Source: Maribellus maritimus (GTDB lineage: Bacteria; Bacteroidota; Bacteroidia; Bacteroidales; Prolixibacteraceae). Taken from it: a DNA stretch of 64,000 nucleotides. The position numbers and the translations under genes were made by a program. This document shows, piece after piece, positions 55,099 through 63,368 of the stretch. Below the pieces are notes generated by a model, which was given only the letters and a program-made list of their open reading frames with translations, made no database searches and was not told the origin of the DNA. Location: NCBI RefSeq assembly GCF_022267315.1, contig NZ_JAIKLE010000011.1, positions 1 to 64,000 of the forward strand, in the 5' to 3' direction. Positions within the stretch are counted from its first letter, which is position 1; each line of letters begins with the position of its first letter.

Positions 55099-56745
55099 AT
55101 GATTGAAGATAAAAACAAAGATTACAAAAGTCTTCGCAAAGTTACGGGCAGGTCAGCCGATTTAAAAAAGCTGGCCGAAACCTGTGTTTGTTTTGCCAAT
55201 GCCCAGGGAGGTGAAATTATCATCGGTATTGAAGATAAAGAGGGTTTTCCCCCAGCCGGACAAAAAATAGAACAAACAGTGGTAAACGATGTTGTAAAAA
55301 AACTCCGTGGCTTAACGGACGGAGTTGGCATTGTTAATCCCGAAATAATTACGCATGATAATGGAGGAGAATATTTTATTTTACGCATTCTACCATCAAC
55401 ACGTACCATTGCAACCACTTCATCCGGCAAGGTTTTTATCCGAATCTCCGATAACTGTTTCCCGGTTGGCAACGAAGAACTAACCGACCTGGCAGCAGAA
55501 AAAACAGCGTTCCAGTGGGAGCTTATCACTGCACGGAAAATTACGCTGAACCAAGCAGAGCAGCATAAAATAACTTCACTTGTTGCCAATTTAAAAGCCT
55601 CTGATAAAGTTTCCGATTTTATAAAAAGCAAAAGCGTAGAAGAGATACTTGAATACTATCAGTTGCTTTCAGACGAAGGTTATTTGACTAATCTTGGAGT
55701 CTTGTGGCTTGGAAAACCACAACAAAGGGCTGGTCTGAGCTATCCTGTTACCGTTCAATATATTGTTTATAATGAGAAAGAGGAGAAAATCAGGAAAAAG
55801 GAATGGCATTTTCATTTACACAATCCCAGGGAACTGTTACTGGAAATTGAAAAGGAAGCTGTTGAATTAACTTACAGTACCGAGTTACCCGATGGGCTTT
55901 ACCGTAAAACAATCCGCCAATATGCACCTGAAGTCATTAGGGAGTTATTGATTAATGCCATTGCACATAAGAAATATACCATTTCAGGTGATATTTTCAT
56001 TGAAGTTTTTCACGACAGGATGACTATAACCAGTCCGGGCGGATTCCCTCTTGGCATAACAAAAAATAATATACTACACGAAAGGCACAGAAGAAACCCG
56101 CATTTAATTCAACTGTTAAGCCATTTAAAATTAATGGAAGGCGAAGGTTCCGGCTATGATCTGGTTTTTGAAAAATTGAGCCGCGATGCCAAACCTCTCC
56201 CCGAAATAGAAAATGAATATACCAAAGTTGCTGTAACTGTTTATGCCGGTTCGGTTAATCCTGATGTGATTTCAATACTGGATTACATCGATAAACATTT
56301 CCGGCTAACACAAAAAGAATATATTACACTTGGGATAGTTGCTACCGAGAAAAAGATACTTTCTACTCAGCTTTCCGGGAAATTACAATTGAACCAGGAA
56401 GATAAAATGCGCTCCTGGATAGGCTCGTTAATTGATAATGGGATTATGGTTAGCCAGGGCATAAAAAAAGGAACAGAATACCTGTTAAACCCGGCATTGT
56501 TTGCCCAGGCAAAATTAGATATTACACCATCATTAAGGACTTTAGAGCCATATAAAATTGAAGCATTAATTATTGAAGATTTGAAATACAACGGAAAAAG
56601 CAAATTATCGGAAATTCAGGAACGGTTGAAAGAAATTCCGAAATCAGATATTCAAAAAGCTGTTTACAGGATGGTTGAAAGTGAAGATTTAATTACAGAA
56701 GGAGCTAAAAGAAACAGGACTTATAACTTGTTCAAAAAAAAATAA
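55099..56745 (+). CDS. AlbA_2 domain ATP-binding regulator-like protein
   Basis: The 548-residue protein has an N-terminal AlbA_2 (Schlafen-like) domain (LAETCVCFANAQGGEIIIGIED, about 25-135), a GHKL-type HATPase_c_4 region (ELLINAIAHKKYTISGDIFIEVFHDRMTITSPGGFP and GEGSGYDLVFE, about 270-390), and C-terminal winged helix segments (about 400-545). Such proteins are called putative transcriptional regulators or helicases and are common in mobile elements; some serve in defence. No confirmed function can be given. It is convergent with the DUF3843-like gene. Confidence 0.85.
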   Translation: MIEDKNKDYKSLRKVTGRSADLKKLAETCVCFANAQGGEIIIGIEDKEGFPPAGQKIEQTVVNDVVKKLRGLTDGVGIVNPEIITHDNGGEYFILRILPSTRTIATTSSGKVFIRISDNCFPVGNEELTDLAAEKTAFQWELITARKITLNQAEQHKITSLVANLKASDKVSDFIKSKSVEEILEYYQLLSDEGYLTNLGVLWLGKPQQRAGLSYPVTVQYIVYNEKEEKIRKKEWHFHLHNPRELLLEIEKEAVELTYSTELPDGLYRKTIRQYAPEVIRELLINAIAHKKYTISGDIFIEVFHDRMTITSPGGFPLGITKNNILHERHRRNPHLIQLLSHLKLMEGEGSGYDLVFEKLSRDAKPLPEIENEYTKVAVTVYAGSVNPDVISILDYIDKHFRLTQKEYITLGIVATEKKILSTQLSGKLQLNQEDKMRSWIGSLIDNGIMVSQGIKKGTEYLLNPALFAQAKLDITPSLRTLEPYKIEALIIEDLKYNGKSKLSEIQERLKEIPKSDIQKAVYRMVESEDLITEGAKRNRTYNLFKKK

Positions 56746-56955
56746 ATGAAAAATAAAACAAAAAATAAAACAACACTAACTACTGGCAGACAACACATTA
56801 CGTTATTTTTGCATCGTGTAAGCAAATAAATAAAACAGACTTAATCAGATTTAAATAATTTTCCCCTACCATAAATTGGCAATATTTCTGAAAGACAAGC
56901 CCCTGAGAGGATCAAAAACTTCAGGTATAAGCTGGTATTTTCCAAATTGTATAAA

Positions 56956-58575
56956 TTAGTTTTTGTCTCCAATTGCGGTAATTGATGGCTCTGAATAATA
57001 TCTTTCTTTTTTCCAGAAACGGAGCAAAAAATCAATATCATTTAGATAAAGTTTGCCCATTCCTTCTGTAAAAAAAGGGAGTTTGTCTCTGCAATTGTTA
57101 ATACAATACATAGCCAGTTCAGTAGAGATACTTTCATCCATAAATAACCTGAAAATATGGTCGTCACTATTCTCTTTATCAAAAAACGGGTTCCCAGGTA
57201 ACGGAAATGCAGAATTACATTCAAGTGCAATTTCAATTCCGCTTTTCTCGTTGAAAAATACCAATCCTGATTCTGCCACGTCTGAAAAATCAATTGTCTC
57301 CTGTTCTTTTTCAGGCTCAAAAAATCCATCTTTTCTCCCCCTTTCACGAGCTTCTTCAATCTCCTTTTCAGTCAGGTTTAGCGAATCGTTAAAATAGTTA
57401 TAATATTTTTGATTAAAATCCATTAACTTGTCTGAAACCATGAAAGCAATGGGCGAGCCATTATTAAAATCCAGAAAAGTTGCAAACTGTTTTTTCAAGG
57501 TATCAACTATTTTTTCATTTTTATGGTCAAGGAAATTAACTGCCTGCCTGCTTTCAACTGAGTTTTTTTCTTTAAGGACTAAATCTGCATTAAAATCATT
57601 TTGAAAATATACGCCGGAAAACCACCACTCTTTTTCCCACTGTACAATTCCCATAAAAACAATTGTATCGATTTCTGTTAAATTATGGGAATGGTCGAAA
57701 GATTTCTTTGTTAGCCTGAATGTTTTCCCCGAAGCAATATGTTCAAGAAATATATCCTTTTCATCCTGCCCTTTATAAAGAAAAAAACCACGTATTCTTT
57801 TGGAGATATTTAAATATGCATCATGAAAAGGGTGTTCTTTACCAATAATACCAGCCACCCATTCCTTCCCTTTTAAACCCAACAGACGAGTACAACTGTT
57901 TTGTAACGTAGTCTCCCTGTTTTCATTCAAAAACATCATAAGGTTTTCATCCATCCCATTTTCTTCAATTATTCCGGCTTCACTTTCTTCAAGCCGGAAT
58001 AAAGTGTCGGGGTAGAACAGGTAAGTTTTAAAAAGTAATGTATCAATGAGATTCCGGGAATCGTAATAATCAGCATCTTCACTAATTGTGTAAATTCTTT
58101 GTAGTACATTATTCTCCGGCGCATACTCCCAGGCTTCATCAAAAACAGTAAAAACATTTTTGGTGCTTTGTTCAATAAATTCGTTATAAGGCGAAATAAA
58201 TTTATCGTTTTGTATGGTATTCATAAAATACCAAATAAGAAAGCCTAAGTCTTGCGGGTTAATTTCGTCGTCGAAATACTCTTCGCAATCGTAAAATGGC
58301 AATGGTTTATTGTACAATTGTTTGTGTTGCTTCACAAAAGTACTGTATATATTTGTGTCGGAAATCAGGTCTTCAAACCAGGCGGTTAAAAAACAGGCAA
58401 GAAGGTTAATGTCTTCTTTTTCTATGTAGCTATAAAAAACTACCGATGCTTTGTCTGAAAGTAAAGCTTGTTTAACCTTATTACAAAGTTTAAGATAATA
58501 GCTATCAGTTAGTGTTTGATTTTCGTATGGTTTTAAAGTTAACCAGTCATCAATATATATTTTGTCTTTTTCCAT
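56956..58575 (-). CDS. DUF3843-like hypothetical protein
   Basis: The 539-residue protein begins KDKIYIDDWLTLKPYENQTLTDSYYLKLCNKVKQAL, which I recall as the DUF3843 family of Bacteroidota, mainly from memory of its start. It is soluble, acidic and Phe/Tyr/Trp-rich, and shows no known catalytic motif. It faces the AlbA_2 gene tail to tail with a 210-bp gap. A role with that gene is possible but unproven. Confidence 0.6.
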   Translation of the reverse strand: MEKDKIYIDDWLTLKPYENQTLTDSYYLKLCNKVKQALLSDKASVVFYSYIEKEDINLLACFLTAWFEDLISDTNIYSTFVKQHKQLYNKPLPFYDCEEYFDDEINPQDLGFLIWYFMNTIQNDKFISPYNEFIEQSTKNVFTVFDEAWEYAPENNVLQRIYTISEDADYYDSRNLIDTLLFKTYLFYPDTLFRLEESEAGIIEENGMDENLMMFLNENRETTLQNSCTRLLGLKGKEWVAGIIGKEHPFHDAYLNISKRIRGFFLYKGQDEKDIFLEHIASGKTFRLTKKSFDHSHNLTEIDTIVFMGIVQWEKEWWFSGVYFQNDFNADLVLKEKNSVESRQAVNFLDHKNEKIVDTLKKQFATFLDFNNGSPIAFMVSDKLMDFNQKYYNYFNDSLNLTEKEIEEARERGRKDGFFEPEKEQETIDFSDVAESGLVFFNEKSGIEIALECNSAFPLPGNPFFDKENSDDHIFRLFMDESISTELAMYCINNCRDKLPFFTEGMGKLYLNDIDFLLRFWKKERYYSEPSITAIGDKN

Positions 58576-58666
58576 ATTAAAGAATATTACTTCAACCCTC
58601 TAAAGCAATGTTTTCGTTACCTCCACGAATTATAAGTCAAATATTATTATGGGCTAAATTTACAAT

Positions 58667-58693
58667 CCCTTTCACAAAATACCTACATTTTCG
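58667..58693 (+). repeat. 27-bp imperfect direct repeat, right copy
   Basis: This is the second copy of the repeat at 54747-54773. It lies in the 530-bp gap (58576-59105) between the DUF3843-like gene and attR, a stretch in which no gene was recognised. Confidence 0.55.
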
Positions 58694-59105
58694 GGAAACA
58701 AGAAGCCCTCCAGGTTTTCAAAAGCTTCCGACATAAAGCCATTCATTCCAAAACCGGAAGAGTTAATTTCTTCCATCGCACTTTCCTAATTTCAAAAGGA
58801 CTTAACCTGCGTTAACTCCGGTTAAAACTTTTTGAAATCCTTCATTAACACTTCTGCTTTTTCCATTCATTTTTTATTTCTTTTCCTTTTGAAAATTTTC
58901 CGAAAATGTTTAACGCGGTGTTTACGGGTTTGAAATAGAGTCTTATGCTTAATATATCTGCAAGATAGTGTATCTTTATGGAGAAATAACAGGCGAAATT
59001 AACACCGATATAAAAAACTGATATTTTCACATCATATTTACATCTCGCGCAATTCGAGTACCATATAAGAATCTAATAATGTGCCTATTACACAAAAACT
59101 ACACA

Positions 59106-59123
59106 TTCTGTATCGGAAAGTAA
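59106..59123 (+). repeat. attR: 18-bp direct repeat, displaced mnmE 3' end
   Basis: TTCTGTATCGGAAAGTAA reads as F-C-I-G-K-stop, the end of mnmE, although no mnmE body precedes it. It matches attL at 16 of 18 positions. The TAA lies 6 bp from the end of lplA and is probably the original mnmE stop. Confidence 0.85.
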
Positions 59124-59129
59124 TCCTAA

Positions 59130-60116
59130 CTATTTAAACACCTCCAAAATTTCGTCCAGTGTAACATTTCCAAAATATTCCGAAAGGTTCACGGATGAAA
59201 GGATTTTTTGGATATTCTCTGTTTCGTGTTTTTCGCCACCAAATTTTTCTTCCAATTCTTCAATCGGCTTGGAAGCAAAAAAATCACCAAAGATTTTTGC
59301 TTTTTGAATGGTTCCTTTTTTTACATCGAGATGAGCTTCAATAAAACCAGCCGGAACTTTAATGGCTTTATTAAAATTATATGCCGGTGAAACACCAAAA
59401 TTCCAGCCCCAGGTACTGTATTTTTCATCGGCCAGTTTTTTAATTCCTTCCAATTCCTCCTGCGTTAATTGATGAATTCCCGAATTGGGTTGGTTCTCTT
59501 CCAGAATCTGAGTAATCAAAAGCGTTTTAAAAGATTCTACCGTAGTTTCATCCGGCAAATAGTCTATTAGATTGGTAACGCGGGCCCGGGCAGATTTTAC
59601 TGCTTTATCTTTAAATTTCAGAGGATTAATTTTTAGTGCTTCGCTCAACACTTTCATTTCGGAGTTTAGTAAAATAGTACCGTGTTGAACTATTTTTCCG
59701 TTTCGCGCCAGTTTTGCATTACCGCTAAATTTTTTCCCATCAACCAACAAATCGTTGCGTCCTTCCAAATTTGCGGGAACATCTAATTTATTTAATAGAT
59801 CGATAACCGGCTGTGTGAACTTCGAAAAATCAGAAAAATCATCGTCGCCCATTGGCGCGTGAAATGAAAAATTCAGATTTCCCAAGTCGTGATAAACTGC
59901 TCCCCCACCAGACAAACGGCGCACAACTTTAATTTTATTTTCCTGTACATAATCCAGGTTGATTTCAGCAAGCGTGTTCTGAAAACGCCCAACAATTATT
60001 GACGGGGCATTTACATACAACAGAAAAATTTCTTCATCAGGATATTTTTGAAGCAGAAATTCTTCAGAAGCAATATTAAAATAAGCGTTATTTGAAGGAG
60101 AATCAATTATCAGCAT
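59130..60116 (-). CDS. lplA: lipoate-protein ligase
   Basis: The enzyme activates lipoate with ATP and joins it to a lysine of lipoyl domains. The 328-residue protein has RRLSGGGAVYHDLGNLNFSFH, the catalytic lysine region GRNDLLVDGKKFSGNAK and QHGTILLNSEM, with a C-terminal accessory domain (about 245-328) typical of LplA. It is chromosomal and convergent with the displaced mnmE end. A perfect 14-bp palindrome lies 8 bp before its ATG. Confidence 0.93.
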   Translation of the reverse strand: MLIIDSPSNNAYFNIASEEFLLQKYPDEEIFLLYVNAPSIIVGRFQNTLAEINLDYVQENKIKVVRRLSGGGAVYHDLGNLNFSFHAPMGDDDFSDFSKFTQPVIDLLNKLDVPANLEGRNDLLVDGKKFSGNAKLARNGKIVQHGTILLNSEMKVLSEALKINPLKFKDKAVKSARARVTNLIDYLPDETTVESFKTLLITQILEENQPNSGIHQLTQEELEGIKKLADEKYSTWGWNFGVSPAYNFNKAIKVPAGFIEAHLDVKKGTIQKAKIFGDFFASKPIEELEEKFGGEKHETENIQKILSSVNLSEYFGNVTLDEILEVFK

Positions 60117-60124
60117 AAATAAAA

Positions 60125-60138
60125 ATTTTCGCGAAAAT
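60125..60138. promoter_or_regulatory. 14-bp palindrome before lplA
   Basis: ATTTTCGCGAAAAT lies just upstream of the lplA ATG and overlaps a TATTTTCG box that resembles a -7 element. It is a possible operator. Confidence 0.4.
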
Positions 60139-60310
60139 AAAGATTCTTTGGCTTACAATTAATTAATATTTCCTAAAAAATAACAAAACGCACATATGTT
60201 CTTTTCAGAATAGTCAGAAATATTTAGTTTTATCGCTCAATATTTCCAACCAATATTCCGCACGACAGAGGTTGGATACTTTAAACAATGTTAAATTTCA
60301 AAAAGCCAAA

Positions 60311-60967
60311 ATGAGAAAACTTCTTATTGTTTTATTTATTTCAATCGCCAGCTTTACAAAAGCGCAGGAACAATTTATTGGAATCCAAACTGGTATTAAC
60401 TTTACAAATATCAACAGTGATGGTTTGGGAGATATGGAAAACAGAACAGGCTTTACCGGAGGTATTAGTTACGAATACCAGCATTCTTCGAACTTTCAAT
60501 TTGGAGTTGATGTTTTATATTCGCAACAGGGTTTCGCCAGCGAACTGGACTTAGTTAATGAAACAGGGAATTACACAGGAGATCATGACCTTAAATATAA
60601 GTTCGACTATTTTAATTTACCGATAAAAATAGGATATGCTTTTGGGCGGTCAATAAAAATAGTTCCCAGAATTGGTATTGAGCCAGCCTATTTAAATAAA
60701 TGTGAATTTGAAGTTCCTGCTTTAAATATGAATGGCAAAATTACCGGCTCCGAAATTTATGAATTAACGGATAAAGCTACCCGGTTTAATTTAGCAGGAT
60801 TAACAGAACTGGGAATAGAAGCCAAACTATCAAACAGGATTGTTTTGTGCCCAGCAGTGAGTTTTAAACAGAGTTTTACTTCTGCCGACAATACAGACTT
60901 TTTTGAAGGCTCATCTCTGAAGCACCATGGGCTTTCAATCACAATAGGTGTTAAATACGAGCTGTAA
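60311..60967 (+). CDS. small outer membrane beta-barrel protein
   Basis: The 218-residue protein has a signal peptide (MRKLLIVLFISIASFTKAQ) and alternating hydrophobic strands in the pattern of outer membrane beta-barrel family PF13568, such as GIQTGINFTNI, FQFGVDVLYSQQGF and the final HHGLSITIGVKYEL. The frame extends upstream to a TTG at 60272, but the signal peptide begins at the ATG at 60311. Function unknown. Confidence 0.85.
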   Translation: MRKLLIVLFISIASFTKAQEQFIGIQTGINFTNINSDGLGDMENRTGFTGGISYEYQHSSNFQFGVDVLYSQQGFASELDLVNETGNYTGDHDLKYKFDYFNLPIKIGYAFGRSIKIVPRIGIEPAYLNKCEFEVPALNMNGKITGSEIYELTDKATRFNLAGLTELGIEAKLSNRIVLCPAVSFKQSFTSADNTDFFEGSSLKHHGLSITIGVKYEL

Positions 60968-61064
60968 ATTTGCAACCGAATCCAATGTACTACAACTTAC
61001 CATAAAGAGTTTGTGTATAGTATTATCTCAACATTAATGTGTTACATAACCTGAAGAAAATGCT

Positions 61065-62192
61065 TTATTCCAAATTGTATACAAAAAAAGGATTGGCATC
61101 ATTTACCGAGGCTAAATACAGTTTATTTCTTTGTTCATCAACGCAAAAATAGCCCCAGTTATCCAGTTTGTATTTTGCCACCGGATTTCCGTTCCAGTCG
61201 TATTTCTCAACAAAGATGTAGTACATTTTTTTTCGCCATTCCTTGGTTACATCAACCGGTGAACGCCCACTATATAAAATATATACAAAATCGTTACCTG
61301 CTGACATTCCCCAATAGTGGGTTGTATTTTCCGGACTCATAATTGAAACAGCATTGCCTTTTTTTGCTTCACCTGAATTGAACTTCAGGCTTCGGGATGT
61401 GTTGTTTTTTAAATCAATAAAAACAAGCTGTTTAAAATATTTGTAGGCATAAACCACACGTTGTTTCCCGGCGTTGGCACCAAAATCACCGATGTAAGAA
61501 GCCCAGCTTTGATGTTTCTCTGAAAATGAAAGATTATAAATCATTCTATTCTGAATGGAGTCGTTTTGAAAAGAGAAATCAAAAACAGCCTTCCCTCCTT
61601 TTACTGATTCGGCATATACAAATTCATGGGAAGAAAAGCTCACAAGCTGTTTGTCATTGATCTGTTGTCTTATCTGAGAGTCGGTCAACTTAAACGGTAA
61701 CGCTGAAATGGTTAAATCCTTTTGCAGAGAAAAAATATGATTATTTGCCTTTTCATAGATATAACATAAACAATCTTCGTTTTTTGCCGGAACCAATTGA
61801 GGGTATTGAAATTCTCCCGGTCCCCGCCCCATTTTCCCAAATGACTTTACCAACCCGAACCCGGGAAGTGAAAAGGCCATAAACATATTTTCACTGTTCA
61901 GGTTGGCCATAATAAGCAAACTGTCTCTTACCAGCATTTGAGTTTCCCTTACTTCAAAAATGGCATCGGTTGTTTTTTGTTCTCCCTGCAATTCAATGAT
62001 TTCGCCAAAACAGTCCTCTTCAAGCTCGATTTCGCCCGGAACTAAATCGGGATACGTTTTTACAACTGTTGACTTGTCGGCCAGACTGTCAACCACTGGT
62101 TGTTCAGATTGTTTAGAGCCCGAATCTTTCGAATTGCAGGCCGAAAACAGGATTAAAAATACAAAAAGATAAAAGGCAGTTTGTTTTAACAT
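61065..62192 (-). CDS. lipoprotein, predicted 6-bladed beta-propeller
   Basis: A 375-residue protein with a lipobox (LILFSACN). The body has repeated strands and blade-like motifs such as SFGKMGRGPGEFQYPQL and YDWNGNPVAKYKLD, as in the Bacteroidota 6-bladed propeller group. It is the last of three consecutive genes of this kind on the minus strand, 18 bp after the next. The first blades contain the FGKMGRGPGEF signature. Ligand unknown. Confidence 0.8.
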   Translation of the reverse strand: MLKQTAFYLFVFLILFSACNSKDSGSKQSEQPVVDSLADKSTVVKTYPDLVPGEIELEEDCFGEIIELQGEQKTTDAIFEVRETQMLVRDSLLIMANLNSENMFMAFSLPGFGLVKSFGKMGRGPGEFQYPQLVPAKNEDCLCYIYEKANNHIFSLQKDLTISALPFKLTDSQIRQQINDKQLVSFSSHEFVYAESVKGGKAVFDFSFQNDSIQNRMIYNLSFSEKHQSWASYIGDFGANAGKQRVVYAYKYFKQLVFIDLKNNTSRSLKFNSGEAKKGNAVSIMSPENTTHYWGMSAGNDFVYILYSGRSPVDVTKEWRKKMYYIFVEKYDWNGNPVAKYKLDNWGYFCVDEQRNKLYLASVNDANPFFVYNLE

Positions 62193-62210
62193 GGTTTTGA
62201 CGTTTTAATA

Positions 62211-63368
62211 TTATTCTACAATTACCAAAAACGGATTCTCTTCCAATCCAATTTCCAGTTTCTGATTTCCTAATTGAATATTTGTTTTATCTGCGGTTGA
62301 ATTCTTATCAAAAAAATCGGTTGGATTGGCCGCAAAGACGAGGTAGTCCTCATTGATTTCACAGGGATTCTTAAACGATTTTACCTTGGGCAAATTTAAA
62401 TAGGCGGAGATTGGGCCATTAAAAAAAACATTGCTTCTATTCTTTTCATTAATAGCATAACACGAAAAATATTCATCACCAAGAATTACCAGATTATAAT
62501 CATTAAAATAGAAAGAAGCTTTCATATAAGGGACATATCCGTTATTCAAAGCTGCTTTTTCAAATGCTGCCATTCTCCTTCTTTTTTCAAATTTTTCAGA
62601 AAATCCTGGCGGTACTTTTCGTGTTCCCAAATCGTAGCTAATTATTTTTTCAAATTGGCCGTCTTTGAACTCATAAAGGCCAAAAACAGTAGAATTTGCA
62701 AAAAATAGTCGGTTTCCTTTTTTGATAAAGTTATTGGTCATTGACCACATTAACAGTGGATAATCACTCTCTTTCGCCGGAATAAATTTTTGAGTTATAG
62801 AATCTTTGCTTAAATCATATTTCCCAATAAAAAAAGGATTGCTATGTAAAGGAGAGTTGTTTTGTAAAAAAAGATATTTTTCATCAACAGGCTCAACTGT
62901 GAGCATGTAAAAACTCTCTTTTAATTTATCATTTTTCAATACAGTCCCGTCATAGTCAATTATGGTAATGTAGTTAGCCAAAGCCTGATTAACAAAAATC
63001 AATTGCTGTTTTTTATCCACAGAGAAAGTTATAATATCATACAGTTCTTCAGGCCCCTTTCCTTTTTTTACTTTTGTAATAAAGTACCCTTTTGCGTCAA
63101 AAATAAACAAAGTGCCGTCCGACAAAACGAAAATCCGGTCATTCTCACTATCAACAGCAGTTTTCATAACAGAACCAAGTAGCGATTCGGGAGAAGTCTG
63201 CAGTTTTATAATTCGTGTTGGTTTTCCGAGATTAAGTTTCTCTTTATGTGTTGGTTCCAGGCTTACAACATTATTTTGTTCAGAACTGTTACAACTACAT
63301 AGAAAAACGAACACAAGTATGCTTAAATAAGAAGATAGATTTTTTGATTGATGTTCCATTTTCACCAT
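62211..63368 (-). CDS. lipoprotein, predicted 6-bladed beta-propeller
   Basis: A 385-residue protein with a lipobox (FVFLCSCN). Blade motifs include IFDAKGYFITKVKKGKGPEELYDI. Its tail (LVFAANPTDFFDKNSTADKT followed by NIQLGNQKLEIGLEENPFLVIVE) is almost the same as that of the adjacent partial gene, so the two are tandem duplicates. Its ATG directly abuts the stop of that gene (TAGATG). An in-frame ATG at 63359 is an alternative start. Confidence 0.8.
   Translation of the reverse strand: MVKMEHQSKNLSSYLSILVFVFLCSCNSSEQNNVVSLEPTHKEKLNLGKPTRIIKLQTSPESLLGSVMKTAVDSENDRIFVLSDGTLFIFDAKGYFITKVKKGKGPEELYDIITFSVDKKQQLIFVNQALANYITIIDYDGTVLKNDKLKESFYMLTVEPVDEKYLFLQNNSPLHSNPFFIGKYDLSKDSITQKFIPAKESDYPLLMWSMTNNFIKKGNRLFFANSTVFGLYEFKDGQFEKIISYDLGTRKVPPGFSEKFEKRRRMAAFEKAALNNGYVPYMKASFYFNDYNLVILGDEYFSCYAINEKNRSNVFFNGPISAYLNLPKVKSFKNPCEINEDYLVFAANPTDFFDKNSTADKTNIQLGNQKLEIGLEENPFLVIVE

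Larger units (their letters stand above)
32570..59123. mobile_element. integrative mobilizable element of about 26.5 kb in mnmE
   Basis: The boundaries are the two copies of TTYTGTATCGGAAAGTRA. Inside are an integrase next to the left end, an excisionase-like protein, a replication helicase and primase, a MobC-like protein and a relaxase, but no type IV secretion genes. The right copy lies 6 bp from the stop of the convergent chromosomal lplA. In Proteobacteria SGI1 is known to insert at the same 3' end of mnmE (trmE). Cargo is a permease array, an HU-like gene, AlbA_2 genes and a DUF3843-like gene. That the cargo belongs to the same insertion is inferred from the repeat. Confidence 0.82.
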
